From E44-bin32 sp034430595 (GTDB lineage Bacteria; Chloroflexota; Anaerolineae; Anaerolineales; E44-bin32), in contig DAOUEL010000036.1 of the NCBI GenBank assembly GCA_034430595.1, positions 1-46,268 of the forward strand: 46,268 nt of DNA, read 5' to 3'. Under the pieces are notes generated by a model. The model worked only from the letters and a program-made list of their open reading frames with translations. It was not told where the DNA came from and did not search any database. Position numbers and translations under genes: made by a program. Positions 24,841 to 34,080 of this stretch are shown one piece after another (the first letter of the stretch is position 1; the number at the start of each line of letters is the position of its first letter).

Positions 24841-26733
24841 CTATTCGATGGCTAACTGGTCGGCGACCCATGCCAGATCCAGGGACTCAAGCGTCGCCCG
24901 GGTGGGTGTCCCGGTTTGTGGATCCCACCCACAGCATTCGTAATACTCTGTCTTGGCGGCTTCGAGCACGTCCGGATCGAGCGCGACGCCGTCGCTGGCG
25001 CCGCCCCGCAGGGCTTGGTACAGCTTCTTCGGCAGCCGGTCTTCGTTTCGGCTAAAGCCCTCCCGGGCGTTGAACGCCCGCTGCAGATTAAGACGGCGCT
25101 CGCCGACCCGGAGCACTTCGTCGATATCAACGTCCCAGCCGGTGATCTTCTGGATCGCGTCGACCAGCTGGCCAGCGCTGTAAAGCTGCCAGGCTGGTCC
25201 GAAGACGAATTGGCACATGTTGTAGCTGTCAAGCGCCGCATACAGGTGCTCGGTCTTCAGGGCATAGCGCACCTTGGCCAGGTTGAGCACATCATCTGGC
25301 TGCGGTTCGCCGGTGATCCCGATCTCGGCCATTCGTTCTGGATATTCAGCCCAGGAGGGATCGTGTTCGTGTGATTGGTGGTCGGCGCCGAAGGGATTCA
25401 CGGCGTAGATCAACCCTAGGCTGCGTTTGACCTGCGGCATGTGTGCTGGAAGCTCCTGTCCTTTCACCGCGACTACCCGGTCCACACCCTTGCCCAGCAG
25501 TTCGGCCGCCCGCTGGGATCCTTCGGCGAGAACATCGCCAAAACCCGAGCGGGCAGCGATCATCTCGACCAGGCTGACCATCATATCGGCGTCGCCAAAA
25601 TGAAGCTCCAGCCCGCCGGTATCCTCACGATCGATCTCACCGGCTTCGAAGCAATCCATCGCCCAGGCGATGGTAGCACCGCATGATATTGTGTCCATCC
25701 CGTTCATGTTGCAGAGCTGATTGGCATAGGCGACTGCTTCCAGGTTCCCGATCCCGCAGTAGGAGCCAAACGTGGCCAGCGTCTCGTACTCCGGCCCGCC
25801 GTACAGCGGATCCACTTGGTAAGGTCCCTCATTGACCTCAACGACACGTTTGCAGCGTACAGTGCAGGCGTAGCAGGTGTCGCGCTCCTTGAGAATCGTT
25901 TTTGCCATCGTGGCGCCGTCCAGCGCCAGAACCTCTTCGAACGTTCCGCTGCTCCAGTTGCGGGTTGGCAAGCCGCCGGCCTTGTCCTGCCCACGAGTGA
26001 TCTCGGCTGTCCCGAGCAGCCCCAGGCCGTAGACATCTGATTCTTCGAAGTGTTCAGCCCCCCAACGGGCTAAATCGATCAAGCCGCGCCGGTCCGCTAA
26101 AGCAGGCCTGTCCTTCCCCCGCACAGCTACGGCTTTCAGACGTTTGCTGCCCATGACCGCGCCCATACCGGTGCGTCCGTTGGCACGGTTGGCCATGTTG
26201 ACGATGGATGCGAATCGAACCCCGCGTTCACCGGCTGGCCCGCATTGGGCAATCTCGATCCGCTCATCCCCCAGCTCCTCACGCAGGAGTCTCTGAACCT
26301 CGCCCGTCACCCGGCCCCAGAGATGGTCTGCCGGGCGCAGTTCAGCCAGGCCGTCGTGAACCCAAAGGTAAACCGGGGCAGGGGATTGGCCGCGCAGCAC
26401 GATCGCATCAAACCCGGCGAATTTGAGCTCAGCCGGGAAGAAACCACCGCACTGCGCATCTCCTACCGCGCCAGTCAGTGGCGACTTGGCGACTGCGGTC
26501 ATCCGGCTTTGCCCGGAAATTGGCGCGCCAGTTAAGACGCTCAGAGCTAGGACCAGCACATTCTCCGGGCTGAGTGGGTCCACGCCGCGCGGCACACCCT
26601 GCAACAGGTAGTACAACCCCAGAGCGCTTCCGCCAACATACGTTCGGTAGAAGGCATCATCGGGCTCTTCAACCTCGGTTACCCCTTTGGTCAGGTCGAC
26701 GTGCAATATACGGCCATGATATCCGTCCGGCAT
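24841..26733 (-). CDS. Aldehyde:ferredoxin oxidoreductase (tungsten AOR family), copy 1
   Basis: A 630-residue AOR-type enzyme. The N-terminal domain (YHGRILHVDLTKG, YVGGSALG, KSPLTGAVGDAQCGGFF) matches the pterin-binding fold. The [4Fe-4S] ligands are Cys287, Cys290 and Cys294 (DTCYACTVRC) with a fourth at Cys508 (SYNMCQF). The family oxidises aldehydes to acids and passes electrons to ferredoxin, using a W- or Mo-bispterin cofactor. It is close to the HemL-like aminotransferase gene (same strand, short gap). GGAGAGG lies before the ATG. The cofactor and aldehyde are not determined by the sequence; oxygen-limited growth is suggested. Confidence 0.92.
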   Translation of the reverse strand: MPDGYHGRILHVDLTKGVTEVEEPDDAFYRTYVGGSALGLYYLLQGVPRGVDPLSPENVLVLALSVLTGAPISGQSRMTAVAKSPLTGAVGDAQCGGFFPAELKFAGFDAIVLRGQSPAPVYLWVHDGLAELRPADHLWGRVTGEVQRLLREELGDERIEIAQCGPAGERGVRFASIVNMANRANGRTGMGAVMGSKRLKAVAVRGKDRPALADRRGLIDLARWGAEHFEESDVYGLGLLGTAEITRGQDKAGGLPTRNWSSGTFEEVLALDGATMAKTILKERDTCYACTVRCKRVVEVNEGPYQVDPLYGGPEYETLATFGSYCGIGNLEAVAYANQLCNMNGMDTISCGATIAWAMDCFEAGEIDREDTGGLELHFGDADMMVSLVEMIAARSGFGDVLAEGSQRAAELLGKGVDRVVAVKGQELPAHMPQVKRSLGLIYAVNPFGADHQSHEHDPSWAEYPERMAEIGITGEPQPDDVLNLAKVRYALKTEHLYAALDSYNMCQFVFGPAWQLYSAGQLVDAIQKITGWDVDIDEVLRVGERRLNLQRAFNAREGFSRNEDRLPKKLYQALRGGASDGVALDPDVLEAAKTEYYECCGWDPQTGTPTRATLESLDLAWVADQLAIE

Positions 26734-26779
26734 TGTCCTCTCCGTCCTTGTTTCTCTCCTGAACGTGAGCTCAGTTGAG

Positions 26780-28096
26780 CTAATTTTCGGCTTTCAACTC
26801 TGCAAGCGACTCTTCGAAAACCTGCAGGGTCCTGGCGACATCGGCTTCGGTCAGGCTGTAGCACAGGAACCAGGGTTCCCTTCCGTCGGCATCAGGCTGG
26901 ACGCCGCGCTGGATCAGTTTCATCGCCAGGTGCTCATAAAGATTAATATCGCTCTTGTGGTAGCTGCGCAGGTCCCTCGGCTGCAGGTCGGTGCCCAGTG
27001 CGAAACCGAACATCGCCGGCACACCCATCACCACATGCGGAATCCCGGCATCATCAAGCAATTCACCGATGCCGCTCATCAGCAGTTTGCCGTGTTTGTT
27101 GATCGTATCGTAGACCGGCTCGCTAGAGAGAATGTCAAGCGTAGCCGAAGCGGCGGCCGTGCCGACGACGTTGCCCGAGTAAGTCCCGCCGTGGGCCATA
27201 TGGCCGGGCGAGATGGTCATCATCACTTCTTCCTTGCCGGCGATGGCCGCGATCGGGAAACCGTTACCGAGCGCCTTGGCGTACGTTACCAGATCCGATT
27301 GGATGCCGAAGAATTCCTGCGCCCCCCCAGGTGCGATGCGAAAACCGGTCTTGACCTCGTCCATGATCATGACGATGCCGTATTCGGTACACAGGCTTCG
27401 AATCGCCTCCAGGAATCCCGCCTGCGGCATGATCGAACCCAGGTTGCCCATGATCGGCTCGACAATGATCGCGGCGATATCGCCCCAGTGAGCCCGCACT
27501 TCCTGCTCCAGACGATCGATATCGTTGTAGGGCAGATTGATCACGTACTCGACGATGCCCTTCGGTATGCCGGAGGTCATGGGCACGTTGATCGGATTGT
27601 GAGCTGAGCCGACGGCTGAGAGGGGGACGGAGGCATTGCTGAACATGAAGTAATCGAGCATGCCGTGGTACTGGCCTTCAAACTTGATGAATTTCTCTCG
27701 CCCTGTGTACGCCCGGGCGATGCGTAGCGCGTGCATCGTCGCTTCGCTGCCGCTGTTCGTCAAGCGTACCTTGTCGACCTTGCAGATCTTGCTGATCTTC
27801 TCGCACACCTCGATCTCAAGCGGTGTGGTCCAGGCGAAGAGTGTCCCTTTCTCGATCGCTCTTTGGACTGCCTTCACGACAGCAGGATAGCCATGGCCTA
27901 AAATGATCGGGCCGAACGCCAGGCGGTAGTCGATGGACTGCCGGCCGTCAGCGTCCCAGATGTAGGCACCTTCACCTCGCTCGATGACGAGCGTGTCATC
28001 CTGGCCCCAGTATCGGAAGTTCGAATTGACGCCGTGTGGAATTACCTTTGTCGCCCGTTGGTAGAGTTCCCTGGTTTTCTTCCCTTGCAGACCCAT
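26780..28096 (-). CDS. Class III aminotransferase (glutamate-1-semialdehyde aminomutase-like)
   Basis: A 438-residue PLP enzyme. PLP lysine is Lys274 (TYAKALGNGFPIAAIAGK), the Asp that contacts the pyridine ring is Asp246 (MIMDEVKTGFR), and the phosphate loop is NSGSEATMHALR. The overall sequence is closer to HemL-like and omega-transaminase proteins than to GabT. In this setting, with no heme genes near and an AOR on each side, an omega-amine transaminase role is more likely than heme synthesis. AAGGAGAG is 4-5 bases before the ATG. Confidence 0.88.
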   Translation of the reverse strand: MGLQGKKTRELYQRATKVIPHGVNSNFRYWGQDDTLVIERGEGAYIWDADGRQSIDYRLAFGPIILGHGYPAVVKAVQRAIEKGTLFAWTTPLEIEVCEKISKICKVDKVRLTNSGSEATMHALRIARAYTGREKFIKFEGQYHGMLDYFMFSNASVPLSAVGSAHNPINVPMTSGIPKGIVEYVINLPYNDIDRLEQEVRAHWGDIAAIIVEPIMGNLGSIMPQAGFLEAIRSLCTEYGIVMIMDEVKTGFRIAPGGAQEFFGIQSDLVTYAKALGNGFPIAAIAGKEEVMMTISPGHMAHGGTYSGNVVGTAAASATLDILSSEPVYDTINKHGKLLMSGIGELLDDAGIPHVVMGVPAMFGFALGTDLQPRDLRSYHKSDINLYEHLAMKLIQRGVQPDADGREPWFLCYSLTEADVARTLQVFEESLAELKAEN

Positions 28097-28266
28097 ATGA
28101 CTCTCCTTGTCATGCGTCCATGGTTTTGAGCTAAATTGGAACCCGAGTTCAGCTCGTTCAGAGTACAGCAGTTCCTGGTGTGTCGCAGTCAGCCTGGCTC
28201 GAGGTGCCTTTTCTCAGCCGGCACGCAAAATCGTAAAAGTGACGGCCGCGAGCCGGGGCTGGGCAG

Positions 28267-29973
28267 TTAATCCTCGAAGACATGATCGAGATCCTCATCG
28301 GACACATCGAATACCGCATTGTGCGGTGGAAGCGGCTCACGCGTCAGCCATTTCGGCAGGCGATCATCCTTGGCGGTAAACCCGGCCGCCTTGTTGAAGG
28401 CCCGCTCGAGCCTGAGCGTCTCCTCGCCCAATTCGCGCAGGATGTCATCCCCAACCTCCCATCCGTAGCGGCCTTTCAGCAGGTCACGTATCGCGCCTGG
28501 CGCCTTCGCAAATCCAAATCCAGCAAAGATGCACACGCCGAGCGTGTCGTAGCCGGCCATGCTCACCTGCGCCGCCCGTGATACCTGCGCCTGGCCCTTT
28601 GGATCGAGATGATCGATCTTGGCCCGAATCGTCAGGCCGGCGGTGTGATCGGCGCCCTGCGGGGAGGTGGCATAGGTCACGCCCGTTCCTTTGATCGCTC
28701 GTGGGTCGTAGGCTGAAATCGCCTGGCCTTTTGCGACCGGCACGCGTTCGATCCCCAGGTATTTTCCCGCTGCCGCCGCACCATTCCCCAGAGCGCGGCC
28801 AAGTTCAGTGCCCGCTCGGATTTCATCGATCAGCTCAAGTGCCCGATCAACATCGCCGTACTCCATCAGCCCGGCTTCGGCAGCCACGCCGAGCGCTGCG
28901 CCAACCTCGATGCTGTCCAATCCGAGATCGTTCGCCTGACGGTTCATCAGGGCAATCGCATCCAGGCTGTCGATGCCCAGGTTCGAGCCCATCAAACCAA
29001 TCGTTTCGTATTCGATCGGGGAGACGACCCGATCACCCTGCGCGCTGCCGAAGCAGTTCGAGCAGCGGATGATGCAGCCAGGCATGCAGGCGTGGCTGGG
29101 ATCGCTCTCGCCACCGCGCGCCAGCAGCGTTTCGCGCAAGCTCTCGCCACTGATTTTCTCAGCCCCCTCGAAGCTGCCGGAGGTGAAGCTGCGCGTTGGC
29201 AGCCCACCGAAGGTGTCACACATCATCGTCATTGCGGCCGTGCTGTATTCCTCGTAGGTCTTAGTCTGCGGGTGGGCAAGCAGCTCGCGGGTGAAATACT
29301 TCTGCGCCGCCTTGAAGAATGCAGGATCGTGGAGAGGCGGGCGTTCTCCACCTTCATCATCGATCACAATGGCTTTAAAGCCTTTTACCCCCATCACGGC
29401 GCCCATCCCGCCGCGGGCATTGATGCGCGAGGGCTCGAGATCCTTATCCAGGTTGAGAATGCCGGCTGCGGTCAGCCGCATCTCGCCGCCGGGGCCAATC
29501 AGGATGCAGCCGCGTTTTGTACCAAAGCGCTTGACCAGGCGGGACGCGGCTTCATATACTCCCATTCCGGCCAGTTCGCTGGCCGGCTCAAAGGTTCCAC
29601 CGTCCTTCTCGAGTATCAGGATCTGAGGCTCATCATCCGGCGGTGCCTCTTCCATGATCATGGCCTTGATGCCGAGGTACGCCAGGCGCAGGCCGGTCGT
29701 TCCGCCGGCGTTGCTTTCCTTGATCCCGCCGGTGAGCGGGCTCTTGCCACCGACCGAGATGCGGTCGCTGGAGGAGAGCATGTGACCGACGAGCAGGCCG
29801 GGAGCCCAGATCAGCTTCGCCTGGGCACCGAGTGGATCGCAGGCTGGATCGGTCTCGTCGAGCAGGATGCGCGGGATCAGAGCGCGTCCCCCGAGACGCT
29901 CCCAGCCAGGTGGGACAGCCTCATGGACCACACGCCGCTCTGCAACATTCACGCGCACAATTCGTTCTTCCAC
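28267..29973 (-). CDS. Aldehyde:ferredoxin oxidoreductase (tungsten AOR family), copy 2, divergent
   Basis: A 568-residue AOR paralogue, clearly divergent from the copy at 24841. The pterin-domain motifs remain (LGGRALIPRILLDE, GGKSPLTGGIKESNAGG, NARGGMGAVMGVKGFKAI). The cluster cysteines are Cys296, Cys300 and Cys304, with an extra Cys307 (HACMPGCIIRCSNC), and a downstream Cys in LGVCIFAGFG. This CxxxCxxxC spacing belongs to a different AOR subgroup from copy 1. It starts at GTG 29973 behind AGGAGG. It lies between two aminotransferase genes on the same strand. Substrate unknown. Confidence 0.9.
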   Translation of the reverse strand: MEERIVRVNVAERRVVHEAVPPGWERLGGRALIPRILLDETDPACDPLGAQAKLIWAPGLLVGHMLSSSDRISVGGKSPLTGGIKESNAGGTTGLRLAYLGIKAMIMEEAPPDDEPQILILEKDGGTFEPASELAGMGVYEAASRLVKRFGTKRGCILIGPGGEMRLTAAGILNLDKDLEPSRINARGGMGAVMGVKGFKAIVIDDEGGERPPLHDPAFFKAAQKYFTRELLAHPQTKTYEEYSTAAMTMMCDTFGGLPTRSFTSGSFEGAEKISGESLRETLLARGGESDPSHACMPGCIIRCSNCFGSAQGDRVVSPIEYETIGLMGSNLGIDSLDAIALMNRQANDLGLDSIEVGAALGVAAEAGLMEYGDVDRALELIDEIRAGTELGRALGNGAAAAGKYLGIERVPVAKGQAISAYDPRAIKGTGVTYATSPQGADHTAGLTIRAKIDHLDPKGQAQVSRAAQVSMAGYDTLGVCIFAGFGFAKAPGAIRDLLKGRYGWEVGDDILRELGEETLRLERAFNKAAGFTAKDDRLPKWLTREPLPPHNAVFDVSDEDLDHVFED

Positions 29974-30033
29974 GCTTCCTCCTCTACTTGACGAACTAAA
30001 TACCCAGGGCCGCGATCATTCCGTTGTTGCACT

Positions 30034-31302
30034 TCAATCCGAGTACGACTCGAGCACATCCCCGAGAATGGAAAGGGCCTGCACCACTTCCTGCTCGCTC
30101 ACAGTTAGCGGGGGGATGAAACGGATGGTGTTATCCCATGGCCCGCAGGTGAGCAGCAGCAAGCCGGCGTCGAGGCAGTCGTGCAGAATCGACTTGGCCA
30201 GCTTTGTGTCCGGCTTCCCTTCCGAATCGCGCAGTTCCATGCCGATCATCAAGCCCAGCCCACGCACCTCGTCGATGCGGGGGAAGACGGATTGGAAGGC
30301 ACGCAATCCACCCTGCAGCTGCTCGCCCCGTTGGCGGGTATTTTCAAGCAGGTGCTCATCACGCATGACCTGGATCGTGGCGGTCGCCGCGGCGCAGGCT
30401 ACCGCATTCGCTCCATAGGTGCCGCCGTGCGATCCCGGCGGCCAGGCCTTCATCAGTTCCATGCGAGAAAAGACACCCGAGAGCGGCAGCCCGGAGGCCA
30501 GCCCTTTGGCGCTGGTCATAATATCGGGCACGATATCGAAATGCTCGAAGGCGAACCACTCCCCGGTGCGCCCCATCCCGGATTGAATTTCATCGGCGAT
30601 CAGCAGGATGTCCTGTTCGTCGCATATCTGGCGCAAGCCCTGCATGAAGCTGGCGGGGGGTACGACATACCCACCTTCGCCGAGAACCGGCTCAACCAGG
30701 ATGGCGGCCGTCTCGTTCGGTGCAGTCTGGGTCAGCAGCAGATGGCGCAGTTCTTCCAGGCACCATCTGCTCGTCTCTTCCGGTGTCCATCCGTAGCGCA
30801 GCGCGTAAGGGTAAGGTGCGACAAAAACGCCCGGCATCAGCGGCTGATAGCCGGCCCGGTAGATCGTCTTGCTGGTCGTAAGCGACATGGTGCCGATTGT
30901 TCGGCCGTGGAACGAGCCCTGGAAGACGATGATATTGGGTTTTCCGCTGGCGGCTCGCGCCAGCTTCAGCGCACCCTCGATCGCCTCGGCACCGCTGTTG
31001 CTGAAGAAGAATCCGTCAATCTCGGCCGGCAGGATATTCTGCAGCTCTTCGATCAGTTTCAAGAGAGGCGGGTGCAGCACGAGGTTCGCTTGACCATGCA
31101 GCATCTTGCCGGCCTGCTCGGTTACGGCAGCTACAACCCTGGGATGGCAGTGACCGGTGCTCGTCACCCCGATGCCGGTAGTGAAATCGAGGTAGGCTCT
31201 GCCGGCCGGATCGTAGATGTAGCTTCCCTTGGCATGGTCGGCCACGATGTCGGTGTAGCGGTACCAGACCGGTGAGACGTGTTCACGTGCGGATGGAGTC
31301 AT
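30034..31302 (-). CDS. Class III aminotransferase (4-aminobutyrate/omega-amino acid type)
   Basis: A 422-residue PLP enzyme with PLP lysine Lys266 (MTSAKGLASG), Asp237 (LIADEIQSGMGRTG), phosphate loop NSGAEAIEGALK and early TGHCHPRVV. This is the GabT/putrescine-type class III subgroup. ATG 31302 is preferred to a GTG at 31311 because AAGAGG lies 7-8 bases before it. It sits immediately downstream of an aldehyde dehydrogenase gene and upstream of an AOR. Likely donors are GABA, beta-alanine or a diamine; which one is not readable. Confidence 0.88.
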   Translation of the reverse strand: MTPSAREHVSPVWYRYTDIVADHAKGSYIYDPAGRAYLDFTTGIGVTSTGHCHPRVVAAVTEQAGKMLHGQANLVLHPPLLKLIEELQNILPAEIDGFFFSNSGAEAIEGALKLARAASGKPNIIVFQGSFHGRTIGTMSLTTSKTIYRAGYQPLMPGVFVAPYPYALRYGWTPEETSRWCLEELRHLLLTQTAPNETAAILVEPVLGEGGYVVPPASFMQGLRQICDEQDILLIADEIQSGMGRTGEWFAFEHFDIVPDIMTSAKGLASGLPLSGVFSRMELMKAWPPGSHGGTYGANAVACAAATATIQVMRDEHLLENTRQRGEQLQGGLRAFQSVFPRIDEVRGLGLMIGMELRDSEGKPDTKLAKSILHDCLDAGLLLLTCGPWDNTIRFIPPLTVSEQEVVQALSILGDVLESYSD

Positions 31303-31401
31303 CGAATGCACCTCTTGGAAACCGAATCGTACCCGGTAAGCAGGATTAATTGAGTCCTCAGCAGCTGATGGTTGCGGGTAGGAGAGTGCGGAGGATCAGG
31401 T

Positions 31402-32865
31402 TCAATCATAGGGATACCAAAAGTCCTTCTGTGCGCCGATCATGTCCCAGTGGACGTGCTTGACCTCGTAAAACTCGTCGATGCCTTCCTGCCCGAGTTC
31501 GCGGCCGAGCCCACTCATCTTCATTCCGCCAAAGGGACCGGCGTAGTTGTCGGTAAGTGGATCGTTGATCCAGATTGTCCCCGCTTCAACCTGTTCATAA
31601 AACCGCTTCACAAGGCGCAGGTCGTTGCTCATCAACGAGGCTCCTAAACCGTAGGGGGTGTCATTCGCCAGCTGGATGGCCTCGTCGAAATCCTTATAAG
31701 GCATAAGCGGCAGCACGGATCCGAAAGTCTCCTCGTGCATAATCTCCATCGAATAGTCTACATCGACCAGGACGGCTGGCTGCAGGAAGAAACCACGATC
31801 CAGATCTCCCGGTCTATTCCCTCCAACGAGCAGGCGGGCGCCTGAGCTGGTCGCCGCATCAATCTGCCGCTCAACTTTCTGGCGGAAGTGATCCCGTATC
31901 ATTGGACCGATATCGGTGCCTGCCTGCAGTCCATTTCCTAGACGCAGGCTGCTGACAAAGTCAGCCAGCTCCTCTGCAAAGACCGCATAGCGCTCGCGCG
32001 GCACATAGACGCGCTCGGTGCTGGTGCAGACCTGTCCGGTGTTCAGCAGGCCGGCATAGGACAGCGCCCGCACCGCGGTATCCGTATCGATATCCAACCC
32101 GATGACCATTGGATCCTTGCCGCCAAGTTCGAGGTGGAGTTTCTTCATTTCAGGTCCGGCCAGGGAGGCGATGCGCTGGCCGGTCGCGAGCGAGCCAGTG
32201 AAGGCGATCACGCGCACATCGGGATGCGAGACGAGCGGTTCGCCCGCTTCTGGTCCGTATCCGGTGATGACGTTGACCACGCCCGGAGGCAGCCCATCGA
32301 ACGCAAGTTCGGCCATACGCAGTACGCTCAGCGGAGCCAGTTCGGAGGGCTTGATCAGGACCGTGTTCCCGGCGGCGAGCGCCGAGGCGACCTTCCATGC
32401 CATAAGCAGCAGGGGATAATTCCAGGGAACAATGCAGGCTGCGACGCCGTAGGGCGTCTTCAAAACGAAATTATATTGATCCGGATCACCAGGCGGCAGC
32501 ACATGGCCGCGATCGTGGCGGCCCAGCTCGGCATAGTAATGAAAGGTGTTGATGGTCCATTCCAGCTCCTCCTCGTTCTCGGGGAGCGGTTTGCCCACTT
32601 CCTGTGTGAGCAGCCGCGTCAGTTCGGCGATGTGCTGGCGCGTCTTGCGAGCGACCTCGTGCAGCAGCGCGGCACGTTCCGCAGCTGGCGTGCGGCGCCA
32701 TTCCGGGAACGCCTCCTGGGCTGCGGCTACGGCTTTTTCGGCCGATTCTGATCCGGCGCGTGGCACTTGCTCGATCATCTCCTCGGTGGCCGGATTGAGA
32801 ATCTCGATCGTCTCGCTCAGGCCTTCGAGCGTCCATTCGCCGTTGATCAGCATCGGTCTCGTCAT
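31402..32865 (-). CDS. NAD(P)-dependent aldehyde dehydrogenase (betaine/aminoaldehyde-type)
   Basis: A 487-residue ALDH with PWNYPLLLMAWK, the general base Glu246 (LELGGKDP), nucleophile Cys280 (NTGQVCTS), and the C-terminal GPFGGMKMSGLGRELG. It ends in KHVHWDMIGAQKDFWYPYD, a tail also seen in the truncated ALDH at 24153, so the two are related. ATG 32865 is chosen for GGGAG 7 bases upstream; an upstream in-frame ATG would add 24 residues. Polyamine uptake genes upstream and transaminases downstream favour an aminoaldehyde such as 4-aminobutanal or betaine aldehyde. This is inference. Confidence 0.9.
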   Translation of the reverse strand: MTRPMLINGEWTLEGLSETIEILNPATEEMIEQVPRAGSESAEKAVAAAQEAFPEWRRTPAAERAALLHEVARKTRQHIAELTRLLTQEVGKPLPENEEELEWTINTFHYYAELGRHDRGHVLPPGDPDQYNFVLKTPYGVAACIVPWNYPLLLMAWKVASALAAGNTVLIKPSELAPLSVLRMAELAFDGLPPGVVNVITGYGPEAGEPLVSHPDVRVIAFTGSLATGQRIASLAGPEMKKLHLELGGKDPMVIGLDIDTDTAVRALSYAGLLNTGQVCTSTERVYVPRERYAVFAEELADFVSSLRLGNGLQAGTDIGPMIRDHFRQKVERQIDAATSSGARLLVGGNRPGDLDRGFFLQPAVLVDVDYSMEIMHEETFGSVLPLMPYKDFDEAIQLANDTPYGLGASLMSNDLRLVKRFYEQVEAGTIWINDPLTDNYAGPFGGMKMSGLGRELGQEGIDEFYEVKHVHWDMIGAQKDFWYPYD

Positions 32866-32943
32866 ACAGTACTCCCGGGATCGAGCGAGGTGCGCATTCA
32901 GCACAGGTTCAGAATACGCACACTCGCTCACTTCCATCAGGCG

Positions 32944-34005
32944 CTACTGGGCTTTGACTTCAGTCCAGATGCGCTCATAGACCGGGGTGGCGTCGCCGAC
33001 ATCCTCGATCCACTCTAACTTGGCGAACACGTCCGGGGGTGGGTAGATAGCCGGCTCTTCCAGGATCTCGGCGTCGATGAACTCCTCCGCCGCGCTGTTG
33101 GGGCTGGCGTACCAGGTATAGTTCGTGATGGCTGCGCCCACTTCCGGTCGGAGCAGGTAGTTGATGAAGGCCTCCGCCGTGTAGCTGCTGGGAGCTGATT
33201 TGGGGATGCACAGATTGTCGACCCAGATCGTGCCGCCTTCCTTCGGAATCGCGTACCAGATGCGCTCATCTTCGACGGCGGCCATGAAGAAGTCGCCACT
33301 CCAGCCGTGGGAAAGCAGGGTTTCATCGGCGCTGAGCAGATCTTCGTACTGATCGCTGTCGTACGCGTATACCCAGGGTTTCTGCTGCAGCAGCAGGTCC
33401 TTAGCTTCGTTCAACTGGGCTTCATCCGTGCTGTTGAGCGAGTAGCCGAGGTACTTCAACGCTGCACCGATCGACTCACGGCTGTCGTTGAGCATCGTGA
33501 GCTGACCGGCGTACTGGCCGGCGATCTCAGGATCAAAGAGATAAGCCCAGCTGTCGGGCGGCTCATCGAAGACATCGCTGTTGTATCCAATGCCGGTCGT
33601 GCCCCATTGGTAGGGAACGCAGTGCGTCATGCTGGGATCGAACGGGGGTGAGATGAATTTCGGATCCAGGTTGCTGATGTTGGGGATGTTGTCCTTGTTG
33701 AGCTCCGCCAGCAAGTCCTCACCGATCATGATTTCGACCATGTAATCGGATGGCACGATCACGTCGTAGCCGGTCGCACCAGCCTGGAGTTTGGCGAGCA
33801 GCTCCTCGTTGCTGGCGAAGGTATCCTCGATGACCTGCACACCGAACTCCGCTTCGAAGTCGGTCAGGATCTGAGGATCGATATACTCCGACCAGTTGTA
33901 CAGGTAGAGTTTATCGGCCAGCTCCTGCTTGCCGCTTGAAGTGCCGCACGCGGCAAGTGCCAGGGCAAGCAAGACAAGCAGCAGGGGAAGGGCGAATTTT
34001 CTCAT
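32944..34005 (-). CDS. potD: Polyamine ABC importer substrate-binding lipoprotein
   Basis: A 353-residue lipoprotein with a signal peptide (MRKFALPLLLVLLALALAAC). The mature part begins LYLYNWSEYIDPQIL and continues with GYDVIVPSDYMVEIM and NVDNLCIPKSA-like segments (here WVDNLCIPKSAP), typical of PotD/PotF. The second of two tandem ATGs (34005) is used because it is 6 bases after AAGGAG. The gene follows potC by 75 bases. It fixes the type of importer as spermidine/putrescine-like, though relatives bind other cationic compounds. Confidence 0.9.
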   Translation of the reverse strand: MRKFALPLLLVLLALALAACGTSSGKQELADKLYLYNWSEYIDPQILTDFEAEFGVQVIEDTFASNEELLAKLQAGATGYDVIVPSDYMVEIMIGEDLLAELNKDNIPNISNLDPKFISPPFDPSMTHCVPYQWGTTGIGYNSDVFDEPPDSWAYLFDPEIAGQYAGQLTMLNDSRESIGAALKYLGYSLNSTDEAQLNEAKDLLLQQKPWVYAYDSDQYEDLLSADETLLSHGWSGDFFMAAVEDERIWYAIPKEGGTIWVDNLCIPKSAPSSYTAEAFINYLLRPEVGAAITNYTWYASPNSAAEEFIDAEILEEPAIYPPPDVFAKLEWIEDVGDATPVYERIWTEVKAQ

Positions 34006-34080
34006 CATTTTCTCCTTCATTTGCGAATAGTCAGCTCGTTGGCTTCGATGGAACTGCGGTCGAGCTCCCTCGAACGTCAT

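Noticed and set aside
30181..31275. Long open frame antisense to the aminotransferase gene (364 codons, + strand)
   Set aside because: The aminotransferase on the - strand has a complete PLP site. The antisense product has no motif and a biased composition.
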